64,000 nt of DNA from assembly GCF_030271535.1 (NCBI RefSeq), contig NZ_JASCXJ010000023.1:31304-95303 (forward strand), read 5' to 3'. The notes under the pieces are model-generated. The model did not search any database, was not told where the DNA came from, and saw nothing but the letters and a program-made list of their open reading frames with translations. The position numbers and the translations under genes are program-made. Shown here one piece after another: positions 21,580 through 31,124 of this stretch (its first letter is position 1; each line of letters begins with the position of its first letter). The DNA comes from Nocardiopsis sp. ATB16-24 (GTDB taxonomy: Bacteria > Actinomycetota > Actinomycetes > Streptosporangiales > Streptosporangiaceae).

Positions 21580-23091
21580 TCACGTGTGCCAGCTGCCGTC
21601 GTGGCAGCGCATCGGTTCCAGACTCAGGGCGGTCCACAGTTCCAGACGGGTCCGGGGTTCGGACAGTGTGCGGTCCATGACCCGTTCGGCGACGCGCAGT
21701 CTCGACCGTAGGGTGTTGCGGTGGATCCGCAGGTCCCGGGCGGTCGCCTCCACCTGGGCGCTGTTGTCCAGGTAGTGGCGCAGGGTGTGGGCCAGTTCGG
21801 TGCCGTTGCGCGCGTCGTGGGAACGCAGCCGACCGAGGACGGCCTGGTCGAAGGCGCGCACCCCCTCGTCGGGGACCATGGACCGCAGCAACGACCAGGC
21901 GTCGGCCTCGTCCACGTGCCGGTAGCCCTCCGTGGCGACCTGGCGGGCCCGCTCCAGGGCCGAGGGCAGATCGTCGGGATCGCGGGCACCACAGGCACCG
22001 GCGGCGCGGGGCCCTGCGGTGAGACCGGACAGGGCCGAGAACAACCGACGCCCCAGACGGGTGCCGCCCGGGTCGGGCAGGACCGCCACCACGTCGTCCT
22101 GCACGACGCACAGACCGCTCCTGTGGGCGGCTTCGGTGTCGCCCAGCACCTCGGTCAGCGCGTCCGCCGCGTGGTCCATCGACCGCCGGGCATCGGGACC
22201 GCGCAGGCACACCACCTCCCAGGGAGGAGGGGGAAGGGTCAGCGGTGGCCGGGTGCGTCCCGTCAGCGCGGCGAGGAGCACCGGAGCACGTGCGTGGTAC
22301 AGCGCACGCCGTGTGTCCCGTGAGTGGAGCAGGTCCACCGCGAGCAGCGACGCCGCGTGGTTGGCGAGCATCCGTACGTACGGGGTCACCTCACCGGGAC
22401 GGCGCAACGCCAACCAACCGAGCGTGTGTCCGCTGGGACCCAGGCTCTGGAGCAGTACGGTCGCCTCACCGTCGGCCAGGAGCGTCATCCCCCGCGGACG
22501 TCTCACCAGTGTGGAGCGTACCAACGCGTGCCATGGCGGCTCGGCCTGAGGGAAGGCGATGCTCGTCATCCCGTTACGGTCCGACAGCAGTGACTCTCCC
22601 GAGGTGGCCGAGGACAGCTCGCGCATCACCCCGGCCGGCCCCGAACGCAGCGACGCGCGTGCCATCGCGTCCTGGGCGGTGAGCACGTGCTGTTGCTCGC
22701 GTGTGCGCTCGGCCGCGTGATGGTCGGCCACGGTCTCCACCACCGCGATGAAGGAGGTCCCTCCCTCCACCCGCAGGATCGGCAGTCCCAGTGCCTCGCC
22801 CTCGGCCAGCACCTCGGGCGGGACCTCGCGAACCCACATGTCGATCGCGAAGGCCAGGCCCGCGCATCCGGCTCCGTGCAACCGGCGCACGTAGGCTCGG
22901 CGCTCCTCCTCACCCGAACCCAGCCCCAGACCGACGGTCAACACCAGCTCTCCGCCGCGCAGCCAGCGCACCGGATCGGGGAGTTCGGTGACGTGCGCCC
23001 ACCTGATGGCGCGGTCCAGTCCGGCGTGTCCCGCCGCGATCCGTACCTCCAGGGAGGGGTCGGCGACGATGTCACGGACCGTGATGGTCAA
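21580..23091 (-). CDS. PucR-family transcriptional regulator
   Basis: 503 residues from a TTG at 23091 that follows GGAGGAGG with a normal gap; the open frame continues 13 codons upstream. Residues 1-125 are a PucR N-terminal domain (TITVRDIVADPSLEVRIAAGHAGLDRAIRW, GGELVLTVG, PILRVEGGTSF). The C-terminal HTH_30 helix-turn-helix reads LAHTLRHYLDNSAQVEATARDLRIHRNTLRSRLRVAE. PucR/CdaR-type proteins usually activate purine, allantoin or sugar-acid catabolism on binding a pathway metabolite. It is divergent from the transporter gene, with the amidohydrolase next in line, so it probably controls uptake and hydrolysis of one compound, perhaps a ureide, amide or N-heterocycle. Confidence 0.85.
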   Translation of the reverse strand: MTITVRDIVADPSLEVRIAAGHAGLDRAIRWAHVTELPDPVRWLRGGELVLTVGLGLGSGEEERRAYVRRLHGAGCAGLAFAIDMWVREVPPEVLAEGEALGLPILRVEGGTSFIAVVETVADHHAAERTREQQHVLTAQDAMARASLRSGPAGVMRELSSATSGESLLSDRNGMTSIAFPQAEPPWHALVRSTLVRRPRGMTLLADGEATVLLQSLGPSGHTLGWLALRRPGEVTPYVRMLANHAASLLAVDLLHSRDTRRALYHARAPVLLAALTGRTRPPLTLPPPPWEVVCLRGPDARRSMDHAADALTEVLGDTEAAHRSGLCVVQDDVVAVLPDPGGTRLGRRLFSALSGLTAGPRAAGACGARDPDDLPSALERARQVATEGYRHVDEADAWSLLRSMVPDEGVRAFDQAVLGRLRSHDARNGTELAHTLRHYLDNSAQVEATARDLRIHRNTLRSRLRVAERVMDRTLSEPRTRLELWTALSLEPMRCHDGSWHT

Positions 23092-23283
23092 CCCCGCCTC
23101 CTCCCACGTCGCGCACTGTGCGTTTCGCACCTGTGTAACAGGCTAGGAGGTGCATATCGTCCCAGGCCGAAGAGTCCTTCGGTGTCTACGGTCACAACAG
23201 AACGTGAATCATCGGCCGTGGTCATCGGTGCGCCGGCCCCCGGCCCGCGCACCAGGTCCAGTCGAGTGCCCAACGGAGCAGCC

Positions 23284-24586
23284 ATGTCAGAACGGAACGC
23301 CCCCACTTCCCCGCACCCGGCTCGTGCGGCGGTGGCGGCCTTCGTGGGAACCACCATCGAGTGGTTCGACTTCTACATCTACGCCACGGCGGCCGGCCTG
23401 GTGTTCGGCGTCCTCTTCTTCCCCCCCGGGCACCGACCCCCTGGTCGGCCTGATGGCCTCCTTCGCCACCTTCTCGGTGGGTTTCTTCGCCAGGCCTCTG
23501 GGCGGGTTGGTCTTCGGACACTTCGGCGACCGCCTGGGACGTAAGTCGGCCCTGGTCATCACTTTGCTGATGATGGGTGTGGCCACCTTCTGCGTGGGTC
23601 TGCTGCCCACCTACGAGCAGATCGGCTTCGTGGCTCCGCTGCTGCTGGTGCTGTTGCGCTTCATCCAGGGCATCGCCGTGGGCGGGGAGTGGGGCGGCGC
23701 CGTCCTGATGGCGGTGGAGCACGCTCCGGAGGATCGCAAGACCTTCTACGGCTCCTTCGCCCAACTCGGCAACCCGGCCGGTGCGCTACTGGCCACGGGA
23801 TCGTTCGGGCTCATCGCGGCCTGGGACACCGACCTGCTCTACAGCTGGGGCTGGCGTCTGCCCTTCCTGGCCTCGATCCTGCTGGTCCTGGTGGGGCTGC
23901 TCATCCGTCTGAAGGTGGAGGAGTCCCCGGTCTTCTCCGCGATGCAGGAGAAGCAGGACCTGCCCGAGGAGCTGCCGTTGCGCGAGGCCGTGCGCGGCTC
24001 CTGGCGGTCCCTGCTGCTCGGTATCGGCATCCTTCCGGTGGCGGTCGGCGGCTACTACATCGTCACCACCTTCCTCCAGGGCTACGCCGTCACCGACGTC
24101 GGCATCAGTGAGCAGGTCATCCTCAACGCGCTGAGCATGGCGGCGTTCGTCGAGCTCGTGGCCACCCCGCTGGTGGCCTGGCTGGCGGACCGCGTCGGGA
24201 CCGTCCGCGTCGTCGTCGCCGGTCTGGTCGGCGTCATCGTGCTGGCTCTTCCGCAGTTCCTGCTCCTGGACAACGGAAGCACCGCCCTGATCTTCCTGAT
24301 GCTGGGTCTCATGCGTCTGGTCATGGCCGCCGTCTACGGCCCCATCGCCCGTGTGCTGGCCCAGATGTACCCGCCGCGCACCCGCTACACCAGCATCTCC
24401 ATCGCCTACCAGGTCGCGGGCGCGATCTTCGGTGGTCTGTCCCCGATCGTGTGCACCGCCCTGCTCGCCGCCACCGGCAGCATCCTGCCCGTGGCCGGAC
24501 TGCTGATGCTCATGGCCCTGGTCAGCATCGCCTGCCTGGTCAAGGCCCCCTGGTACCGCGACGCCGATCTGGCCACCGCGTCCTGA
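23284..24586 (+). pseudogene. MHS-family (metabolite:H+ symporter) MFS transporter interrupted by a +1 frameshift
   Basis: Translation from the ATG at 23284 (GGAGC upstream) gives ERNAPTSPHPARAAVAAFVG and TIEWFDFYIYATAAGLVF, the first helix of MHS transporters, but this frame ends after 86 codons. The remaining 390 residues, from GTDPLVGLMASFATFSVGFFARPLGG and GHFGDRLGRKS to the end, continue in the next frame. The switch is at a run of seven Cs (23421-23427); six would restore one 433-residue protein of normal length with about 12 helices. This is either a true inactivating or phase-variable indel or a sequencing error. The intact family imports organic acids, betaines and similar solutes with protons. 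The divergent PucR gene and the amidohydrolase downstream are likely functional partners. Confidence 0.85.
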
Positions 24587-24652
24587 GACCCCGTCACGGC
24601 ATCGTCGCCGGACCACCGGACCGGTGTCGGAGCACAGAGGAGGAAAGCACCC

Positions 24653-26266
24653 GTGTCCAGTCTGCTCATCCACAACGCCAAGGTCCTGACCATGGACGAC
24701 ACCAATCCGCGAGCCGGTGCCGTGGCCGTGCGCGAGGGGCGGGTACGCCTGGCGGGGAGCCTGGAGGACGCCCGTGCCGCCGCCGGCCCCGGGGCCGTGG
24801 AGGTGGACGCGGGTGGACGGACCGTCCTGCCCGGGTTCATCGACCCGCACAACCACCTGCTGTCCACCGCCGAGTCCCTGGCCGCCGTCGACGCCGGGTA
24901 TCCCCGCGTGGCGAGTGCGGCCGACCTGGTCGCCGTCATCGCCGCCGAGGCGGAGCGGACCCCGGCGGGGCAGTGGATCCGGGCCTTCCACATGGACGAC
25001 GCCAAGTTCCCGGGGGGCCGTCCCACACGGCGTGATCTGGACGAGGCCACCAACGAACATCCGGTGATCGTCTACCACGTCTCCGGTCACCAGGCTGTGG
25101 TCAACTCCGCGGCCCTGGTCTGGAGCGGTATCGGTGAGGACGTCTCCGACCCGGCGGGCGGCTCCTTCGTCCGCGACGAGGGAGGACGTCTGACCGGCAT
25201 GGTCCTGGACTCGGCCATGGAGCTACTGCTGCCCCTGGCCGTGGACATCGGTTGCCACGGACCCAACTTCCACACCGACCTGCCCGCCGAACAGCTCCTG
25301 GGGTGGTTGTCGGACGCCGCCGCCCCCTACCTGTCGGCGGGGGTCACCGCCGTGTGCGACCCGCAGGTCTCGGCCCGTGAGCTGCGGGTGTACCGTGCCG
25401 CCCGTGCGGCCGGGACCCTGCCGCTGCGCACGTTCGGTATGCCGCTCTCCCACCAGCTGGAGGCGCTCACCTCCGCCGGACTGGCGAGCCCCTTCGGTGA
25501 CGACTGGCTGCGCCTGACCGGTATGAAGTTCTACTCCGACGGCACCCTGCTGGGCGGAACCGCCAAGTTCAGCGTTCCCTACGGTGAGCACGGCGAGTTC
25601 GAGGGCAGCCTCTACCACCACCCCGACCAGCTGGTCGACCTGGTCACGCGTGCGGCCCGGGAGGGCTGGCAGGTGGCCGTTCACACCCAGGGCGACGTCG
25701 CCATGGAGAACACCCTGGCGGCCATCGCCTCGGCCGCACGTGTGAGCGGTCCCGACCCGCGTCCGCGGGTGGAGCACTGTGGTTACCCCACTCCGGAGCA
25801 GGCCAGGCGTTTCACCGAGTACGGGGTGATCCCCGTCAACCAGCCCAATTTCCTTCATGACAGCGGCGGTGACTTCATGCGACGCCTGGGGGAACGGGCC
25901 CACCGACTCCAGCCCATGCGTGAGGAGATCGACCTGGGTCTGCGTCCTGTGCTCTCCAGCGACTCCTTCGTCTCCAGCCTGCGCCCGATGGACACCGTCG
26001 CCAACGCGGTGTGCCGTACCACGCGTGAGGGGGAGGCGATCGGCGCCGAGCAGGCGGTCACCCTGCACGAGGCACTGAGGGCCCACACCCTGGACGCCGC
26101 CTACTCGCTGGGCGTGGAGGACCGTCTGGGCGCGCTGCGTCCGGGGTACCTGGCCGACGTCGTGGTCCTGGACCAGGACGTGGAGTCCCTGCCCAAGGAG
26201 CGACTGCGCGAGGTGAACGCGTGGATGACGGTGCTCGACGGGCGGATCGTCCACCGCGTCGCCTGA
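24653..26266 (+). CDS. Metal-dependent amidohydrolase (YtcJ-like)
   Basis: 537 residues from a GTG preceded by AGGAGGAAAG. The amidohydrolase fold is clear: an N-terminal beta sandwich (SLLIHNAKVLTMDD), metal motif GFIDPHNHLL with His66 and His68, a later HTQGDVAMENT histidine region, VEHCGYP, and the SSDSFVSSLRP aspartate motif before LRPGYLADVVVLDQD. This is the layout of the YtcJ/NfdA (N-substituted formamide deformylase) group, which hydrolyses exocyclic or aryl amide bonds. The substrate cannot be told. It lies 66 bases downstream of the transporter on the same strand, so uptake and hydrolysis of the same amide under PucR control is a reasonable reading. Confidence 0.82.
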   Translation: MSSLLIHNAKVLTMDDTNPRAGAVAVREGRVRLAGSLEDARAAAGPGAVEVDAGGRTVLPGFIDPHNHLLSTAESLAAVDAGYPRVASAADLVAVIAAEAERTPAGQWIRAFHMDDAKFPGGRPTRRDLDEATNEHPVIVYHVSGHQAVVNSAALVWSGIGEDVSDPAGGSFVRDEGGRLTGMVLDSAMELLLPLAVDIGCHGPNFHTDLPAEQLLGWLSDAAAPYLSAGVTAVCDPQVSARELRVYRAARAAGTLPLRTFGMPLSHQLEALTSAGLASPFGDDWLRLTGMKFYSDGTLLGGTAKFSVPYGEHGEFEGSLYHHPDQLVDLVTRAAREGWQVAVHTQGDVAMENTLAAIASAARVSGPDPRPRVEHCGYPTPEQARRFTEYGVIPVNQPNFLHDSGGDFMRRLGERAHRLQPMREEIDLGLRPVLSSDSFVSSLRPMDTVANAVCRTTREGEAIGAEQAVTLHEALRAHTLDAAYSLGVEDRLGALRPGYLADVVVLDQDVESLPKERLREVNAWMTVLDGRIVHRVA

Positions 26267-26300
26267 CCCCGAGGCGGAGCGGAAGGGCGCCCACAGGGGC

Positions 26301-26334
26301 GTCCCCCGCCCGCGCCAACGCGCGGACGGGGGAC
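26301..26334. terminator. Bidirectional terminator
   Basis: An approximately 14-bp stem with one mismatch between 26301-26315 and 26319-26334, placed between the convergent amidohydrolase and protease genes. Confidence 0.55.
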
Positions 26335-26356
26335 GTGTCACAGGGGAAGGGACGGG

Positions 26357-27520
26357 TCAGCTGGTGCGGATCCGAACGCCCCAGGAGTTCACCATCGGCA
26401 TGACCTCCTGGTAGTAGGTCGTGCCGCCGGTGCGGCAGTTGCCCGAGCCACCGGAGGTGACGCCCTGGGCCTGCGAACCGGAGATGAAGGAGCCGCCGGA
26501 GTCGCCGGGCTCGGCGCACACGTTGGTGCGGGTGAGGCCGTTGACGGTGCCCTGCGGGTAGCGGACCGTCTGGTTGCGGGCCTGGATGGTGCCGCAGTGC
26601 CAGCCGGTGGTGGAGCCGGAGCGGCACACCGCCGAGCCGATGGGGGCCTGGGTGGTGCCGGTCACGGCCTGGGTGCCGCCGGAGCTGTAGCGCGACACCA
26701 GGTTGCGCAGGGTGAAGTTGGAGGTACCGCGGACGAAGGCGGCGTCGTTACCGGGGAAGACCGAGCGCTCGAAGGTGCCGCGGCCGTTGCCGATGGTGAC
26801 GGCGGAGCCGACACTGCCGCAGTGGCCCGCGGTCACGAAGCCGGGCTGGCCGGCGCTGTTGGTCGCGGAGAACCCGACCGAGCAGCGGCCGCCGCCGATG
26901 TAGTAGGCCACGCCGCCGATGATGTCGGCGTAGACCTGCGGGGCCTGGTCGGTCTCCACGACCTGGACCGCGGAGGCCTCCACCCCGGCTTCGGCGATCA
27001 GACCGTCGATGTCGGCGCCGGAGCCCTCCAGCACCTCGATCACGACCGTGTCGCTCTCCACGTCCGGGTACCAGCCCAGCACGCCCTCCTGGACGGAGGC
27101 CTCGTTGAGGTCCTCCACCACCTCGGCCAGGCCCTCGGTGCCGTAGGAGACCACGGTGGCCTCGGCGCCGGTGGCCTCCACGGCCTCAACGGCCGCGGTG
27201 TCGGTCACCAGGACGGTGAGCTCGTGGGTGTCGGTGTCGAACAGCGAGCCGGCGTAGGCCGCACCGGCGGCCTCGGTGGCCTCGGCGTCGACCTCGAAGG
27301 CGGTCTCCTGGGCCTCGAGCAGCGACTCGGCCTCGAACGGGGTCAGGTCGAGGTCGCGCTTGAGCGCGTCCATCATGCCGGCGGCGGCGACGGTGTCGTC
27401 GGCGACGGGGTTCTGGGGTACCGGTCCGGGCGCCGCGAGGGCTCCGGGGGCCATGGACAGTGCCAAGCCGAAGGCCAGTGCTCCTGTGCCTACGGCGGAG
27501 ATAACGGGGGAGGGTCGCAT
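26357..27520 (-). CDS. Secreted alpha-lytic-type serine protease (S1 family, Nocardiopsis protease type)
   Basis: 387-residue preproprotein. Residues 1-30 are a signal peptide (basic start, hydrophobic core, ALA-A cleavage site). Residues 31-197 form the propeptide needed for folding (LKRDLDLTPFEAESLLEAQE ... VLGWYPDVESDTVVIEVLEG). The mature enzyme begins at ADIIGG (Ala198), about 190 residues. Catalytic triad: His233 in VTAGHCG, Asp259 in PGNDAAFVRG, Ser341 in EPGDSGGS. Three disulphide pairs are likely (six cysteines in the mature part). The mature sequence is very similar to the acid-stable Nocardiopsis protease. It is exported through Sec or Tat and self-processed. It sits alone, with a convergent neighbour and a less GC-rich upstream region. 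Its place inside the proteasome locus looks like an insertion of accessory genes. Confidence 0.95.
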   Translation of the reverse strand: MRPSPVISAVGTGALAFGLALSMAPGALAAPGPVPQNPVADDTVAAAGMMDALKRDLDLTPFEAESLLEAQETAFEVDAEATEAAGAAYAGSLFDTDTHELTVLVTDTAAVEAVEATGAEATVVSYGTEGLAEVVEDLNEASVQEGVLGWYPDVESDTVVIEVLEGSGADIDGLIAEAGVEASAVQVVETDQAPQVYADIIGGVAYYIGGGRCSVGFSATNSAGQPGFVTAGHCGSVGSAVTIGNGRGTFERSVFPGNDAAFVRGTSNFTLRNLVSRYSSGGTQAVTGTTQAPIGSAVCRSGSTTGWHCGTIQARNQTVRYPQGTVNGLTRTNVCAEPGDSGGSFISGSQAQGVTSGGSGNCRTGGTTYYQEVMPMVNSWGVRIRTS

Positions 27521-28989
27521 AGGTCCCTAACTCTCCAAGGGGGGAATAGCGGGGGAGGGGAACTTCCGCTCCGGTAGGTGCGAAAAAGCCCCTTTCATGG
27601 ATCGGAGTTGGTCCGATTCACGAAGTTCACCGATACATCCGGTAAACGATTCCCAACCATAAGTGCACACTTTGGTGGTGGAAAGACCCTCTTGGTGTGG
27701 TTCCATTTAGTAGAACAGAGGATCATCCCATGACCCTCTGTATCATGATGGCTACCTGTAGTCGGGGTGCGTGCGACCTTGTGGTTTTCGCAGTCGCCGT
27801 GTGACGAACCGAAGTCGGGCGTCGAGCGCAAGGGGTGTTCCGTGGCCGGATGCGGACACGGTACCGAGTACCATTGGTGAGGGTTCGGTCACGCAGGTGT
27901 AACCCCAGAGGTCAAGGCTTCCTCTCTGAGGCCTGTGACCGGTTTGCCATGCGCACACTCGTGCGAACTCGTGGCCGGTTCCGGACGTAGGACCCTAGGA
28001 GTGGTGTCCCGTGGGCCCGTCGCGTCCAACGCCCTCCCCGAGCGCCGCTTCGCGCGACCCCTTGAACCCCGCGTGCGGGAGCCTCCGTGTCCGAGCGACC
28101 CCACAAGCCGAGCGGAGTGCCGTCGAAGGGGCCGGTCCCGCCTCTTCCCCGGCTGGTCCCCAAGGCGGGCGTCCCCGTCCACCGTCATGGGCGGGGACGA
28201 CGCGGACACCGGGTCGGCCGGTCACGGGGGACGGCCTCCTCGCGGGCCCGGAGGGGGCCGTGGTGTCGGTCGGTGATGGAACCGGAACGGCGCGCCGCCG
28301 CTCACGAGTCCCTGTCCCCCTCTGAGGGGGAAGGGGCCCTGAGGTCCGACGCCCGCCGGCGAGGACGTCGGATCTCCGGGGGCGGGGGTCCGCACCCGAG
28401 ATGGGGTCTTCCGAGACGTTCGCCCAGACGTGCGTCGTCGCGACACCCGACGAACGGCCACACGCCAGGAGTGCGCGCCTGGGACGGGTGAAGGACGAGG
28501 GCAGATCGTTCCTTCGGATGATGGGCTGGTCGGACGACCCATCGCACGGGCTCCCGGGGCCTGGGGCGACCATGTGTCTGACCTTGGAGTTCCTCCAGAT
28601 CAATGTCTCCGATCCACGCGTACACGGAGGGCGCAAGGGGTATCGGATGGCCGGATGCGGTCATCGGTCCCGGGGCGTCCGTCACCTCGTCGATGCGCAG
28701 GAGCGGCTCCGAGGATCGGGGTGTGGGCCTGAAGAGACGACGGCGTGCACCGGTGGCCCCGGGCGTACGTCGGCCCGGCTCACCAAGGCACCTCCACCGC
28801 GTTCGTCCGACGACGCCGACCATGGACCCTCGGGACACGGGCGCGTGTACGGGAACATGCACGGGCACATGGGGTGATCCGAGGTAACTAGCGAGTATCG
28901 GGCCCCGGGAAGGGGGTTGAGCCGCGCGGTGTTGGGCCAAGATAAGGGCGAGAGCCCCGAACGGGAGCCCGAACGGGAGGTAACAGGCT
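27521..28989. other. Long gene-free interval between the protease and pup
   Basis: About 1.47 kb with no gene I can support. The part at 27590-27760 is clearly less GC-rich and probably holds the protease promoter. Open frames in 27.9-28.9 kb are rich in Arg/Pro/Gly and overlap in several frames without codon bias or ribosome sites, so I treat them as noise or decayed sequence. The interval contains an imperfect 30-bp direct repeat, and its right end must carry the pup promoter; the pup ribosome site is GGGAGGTAA just before 28990. Confidence 0.5.
27826..28660 (+). repeat. Imperfect 30-bp direct repeat, two copies
   Basis: Copy 1 at 27826-27855 and copy 2 at 28631-28660 share GCGCAAGGGG at the start and TGGCCGGATGCGG at the end, with 25 of 30 positions identical. 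Similarity fades on both sides. Read on the minus strand they encode related short strings (SASGHGTPLALDA and TASGHPIPLAPSV), which hints at a decayed duplicated segment. Confidence 0.5.
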
Positions 28990-29193
28990 ATGGCGACGAA
29001 GGATACCGGCGGCCAGAAGCACGCCTCGCGCCGCGACGAGGAGGTCGAGGAGACCGAGGCCTCGGCGGATGTCCAGGACCGTAAGGAACAGCTGGACGAG
29101 GACGTGGACGACATCCTCGACGAGATCGACGACGTGCTGGAGAGCAACGCCGAGGACTTCGTCCGGCAGTTCGTGCAAAAGGGCGGTCAGTAG
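28990..29193 (+). CDS. pup: Prokaryotic ubiquitin-like protein Pup
   Basis: 67 residues, normal for the family. The N-terminal half is disordered and charged; the C-terminal half is the conserved helix that binds the ARC coiled coil (VDDILDEIDDVLESNAEDFVRQFVQKGGQ region). It ends in KGGQ, so Dop must deamidate Gln67 to Glu before PafA can ligate it to lysines. Lys61-type residues are few, limiting self-ligation. It lies 164 bases upstream of prcB with a strong hairpin in between. Start ATG has GGGAGGTAA upstream. Confidence 0.96.
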   Translation: MATKDTGGQKHASRRDEEVEETEASADVQDRKEQLDEDVDDILDEIDDVLESNAEDFVRQFVQKGGQ

Positions 29194-29307
29194 CCGCCGC
29201 GCGGCGGTTCGCTGACAGCGCACTTCAGCGCCGTCGGCGCCGCCGCGCACACGACTAGGGTCAATGACGACGGCCGACATGGGCCGCCGTGTGAACAAGG
29301 ACAACAG

Positions 29308-29341
29308 GCGCCCCACCCGCCCCCACGTCGGGGTGGGGCGC
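29308..29341 (+). terminator. Attenuator-like hairpin between pup and prcB
   Basis: Perfect 11-bp stem (29308-29318 with 29331-29341) about 115 bases after the pup stop and just before the prcB ribosome site. It could partly terminate transcription or protect the pup message, allowing more tag than protease. Confidence 0.5.
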
Positions 29342-29357
29342 GAGTGAAGGGAGACGC

Positions 29358-30200
29358 GTGTTCGAAGGGTTCGAGGGCGGACGGTTGCCAGCCGCTTTCA
29401 TGAGTGCGGGAACCTCGTCCTTCACCGAGTTTCTCAGTTCGGTCAGACCCGAGCTGCTGCCCGGACACAAGCTGCCCCCGGGCGGCGGGACCGAGCACCT
29501 CACTCCCGACGCCACGACCATCGTCGCCCTGACCTTCCCCGGGGGCGTGCTGGTGGCGGGGGACCGCCGTGCCACACAGGGAAACGTCATCGCCAACCGC
29601 GACATGGACAAGGTCTTTCGCACCGACGAGTTCTCCGCGGTGGCCATCGCGGGCTCCGCGGGGATCGGTATCGAACTGGCCCGCCTCTACCAGGTGGAGC
29701 TGGAGCACTACGAGAAGATGGAGGGCCGTTCGCTCTCCCTGGAGGGTAAGGCGAACAAACTCGCGCAGATGGTCCGCGGCAACCTGGGCATGGCCATGCA
29801 GGGCTTCGTGGTCGTCCCGCTCCTGGTCGGTTACGACGAAGGCAGCGACCAAGGGCGTGTCTTCAGCTACGACGCCGTCGGAGGGCGCTACGAGGAGCAG
29901 CGCTACCACTCCATCGGTTCCGGCTCGGTCTTCGCCAAGGGGTCGATCAAGAAGCTCTACCGTGAGGACCTCGACCGGACCGGTGCCGCCAAGGTCGCCT
30001 TGGAGGCCCTCTACGACGCCGCCGACGACGACTCCGCCACCGGAGGGCCGGACCTGCACCGCAAGATCTTCCCCCTCGTCGACGTCATCACCGAGGACGG
30101 TCACCGTCGCCTGCCCACCGAAGAGGTCGCCCGCCTGGCGACCGAGGTGGTGGAGGGACGCGCGGCCAGCCCCGACGGGCCCACGGCCTCGCTGAGTTGA
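29358..30200 (+). CDS. prcB: Proteasome subunit beta
   Basis: 280 residues from GTG with GAAGGGAG upstream. A propeptide of 52 residues is removed autocatalytically to expose Thr53 in the [13 protein letters not shown] motif, the N-terminal nucleophile. [14 protein letters not shown], the Lys in [10 protein letters not shown], and the conserved [15 protein letters not shown] and [15 protein letters not shown] segments follow. Four heptameric rings (alpha-beta-beta-alpha) form the 20S core in the cytoplasm and degrade pupylated proteins. prcA begins 56 bases downstream, so the pair is one transcription unit. Confidence 0.97.
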   Translation: MFEGFEGGRLPAAFMSAGTSSFTEFLSSVRPELLPGHKLPPGGGTEHLTPDATTIVALTFPGGVLVAGDRRATQGNVIANRDMDKVFRTDEFSAVAIAGSAGIGIELARLYQVELEHYEKMEGRSLSLEGKANKLAQMVRGNLGMAMQGFVVVPLLVGYDEGSDQGRVFSYDAVGGRYEEQRYHSIGSGSVFAKGSIKKLYREDLDRTGAAKVALEALYDAADDDSATGGPDLHRKIFPLVDVITEDGHRRLPTEEVARLATEVVEGRAASPDGPTASLS

Positions 30201-30256
30201 GCGGGCACCCGTCCCCACAACAGACATCTTCCGACTAGACAAGGAAACGATCCGCG

Positions 30257-31012
30257 GTGTCGATGCCGTTCTATGTCGCCCCCGAACAGCAGATGAAGGA
30301 CAAAGCGGACTACGCGCGCAAGGGCATCGCGCGCGGCCGCAGCGCCGTCGTCCTGCAATACGAGGGCGGCATCCTCCTGGTGGCGGACAACGTGTCCCGC
30401 ACCCTGCACAAGATCAGCGAACTCTACGACCGCATCGCCTTCGCGGCCGTCGGTCGTTATCCGGAGTTCGAGAACCTTCGTCTCATGGGCGTGCGTTTCG
30501 CCGATGTGCGCGGGTACCAGTACGACCGTCGCGACGTCAGCGGGCGTCAGCTCGCCAACATCTACGCCCAGACCCTGGGCACCGTCTTCAGTGAGAGCCT
30601 CAAGCCCTGGGAGGTGGAACTCGTCGTCGCCGAGGTCGGTGACACTCCCGACGAGGACGAGATCTACCGCATCACCTTCGACGGCTCCATCGTCGACGAA
30701 CAGGGCTTCGTGGCGGTGGGCGGTTCCTCCGAGCACGTGTCCGGTGTGCTCAAGGACCGCTTCGCCGCCGACGCTCCGCTCAGCGCGGCACTCAACGCGG
30801 CCACGCACGCCTTGGCGCACGAGAACGGTGAGGCGCGCGAACTGGAGGCCGCCAACCTGGAGGTCGCCGTTCTGGAGCGGGCACGAGAACACCGCAAGTT
30901 CCGTCGCGTCCACGGCCGGCGGCTGGCCCGCCTCCTGGAGGAGGGCAAGGCCACCGGGAGCCCCGTCTCCTCCGGCGGCGGTACCGGCACCACGGACGAG
31001 GCCGACGAATGA
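30257..31012 (+). CDS. prcA: Proteasome subunit alpha
   Basis: 251 residues from GTG. MPFYVAPEQQMKDKADYARKGIARGRS is the gate-forming N-terminus of the actinobacterial alpha subunit, followed by ISELYDRIAFAAVGRYPEFENLRLMGVRFADVRGYQYDR. There is no N-terminal threonine: this subunit forms the outer ring, the entry gate, and the pockets for the ARC C-termini. The last 25 residues are a Gly/Ser/Thr-rich acidic tail. It lies 56 bases after prcB. Confidence 0.96.
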   Translation: MSMPFYVAPEQQMKDKADYARKGIARGRSAVVLQYEGGILLVADNVSRTLHKISELYDRIAFAAVGRYPEFENLRLMGVRFADVRGYQYDRRDVSGRQLANIYAQTLGTVFSESLKPWEVELVVAEVGDTPDEDEIYRITFDGSIVDEQGFVAVGGSSEHVSGVLKDRFAADAPLSAALNAATHALAHENGEARELEAANLEVAVLERAREHRKFRRVHGRRLARLLEEGKATGSPVSSGGGTGTTDEADE

Positions 31013-31029
31013 CCTGGAAACGATGACCG

Positions 31030-31060
31030 CCGGTGCGGCGTGCCCGAGGCGCCGCACCGG
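31030..31060 (+). terminator. Hairpin between prcA and pafA
   Basis: Perfect 11-bp stem (31030-31040 with 31050-31060) 17 bases after the prcA stop and 64 bases before pafA; a partial terminator is likely since pafA is on the same strand with no obvious promoter in between. Confidence 0.6.
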
Positions 31061-31124
31061 AAGAGGGGGTGCCGGCGGTGGGACTCCGCCGTCCGCACCC
31101 CGGATGGGAAGTTGGTGAGGCCGC

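Noticed and set aside
27595..29147. Several 60-280-codon open frames in the interval before pup
   Set aside because: They overlap each other on both strands, lack ribosome sites and have Arg/Pro/Gly-rich composition with no recognisable domain.
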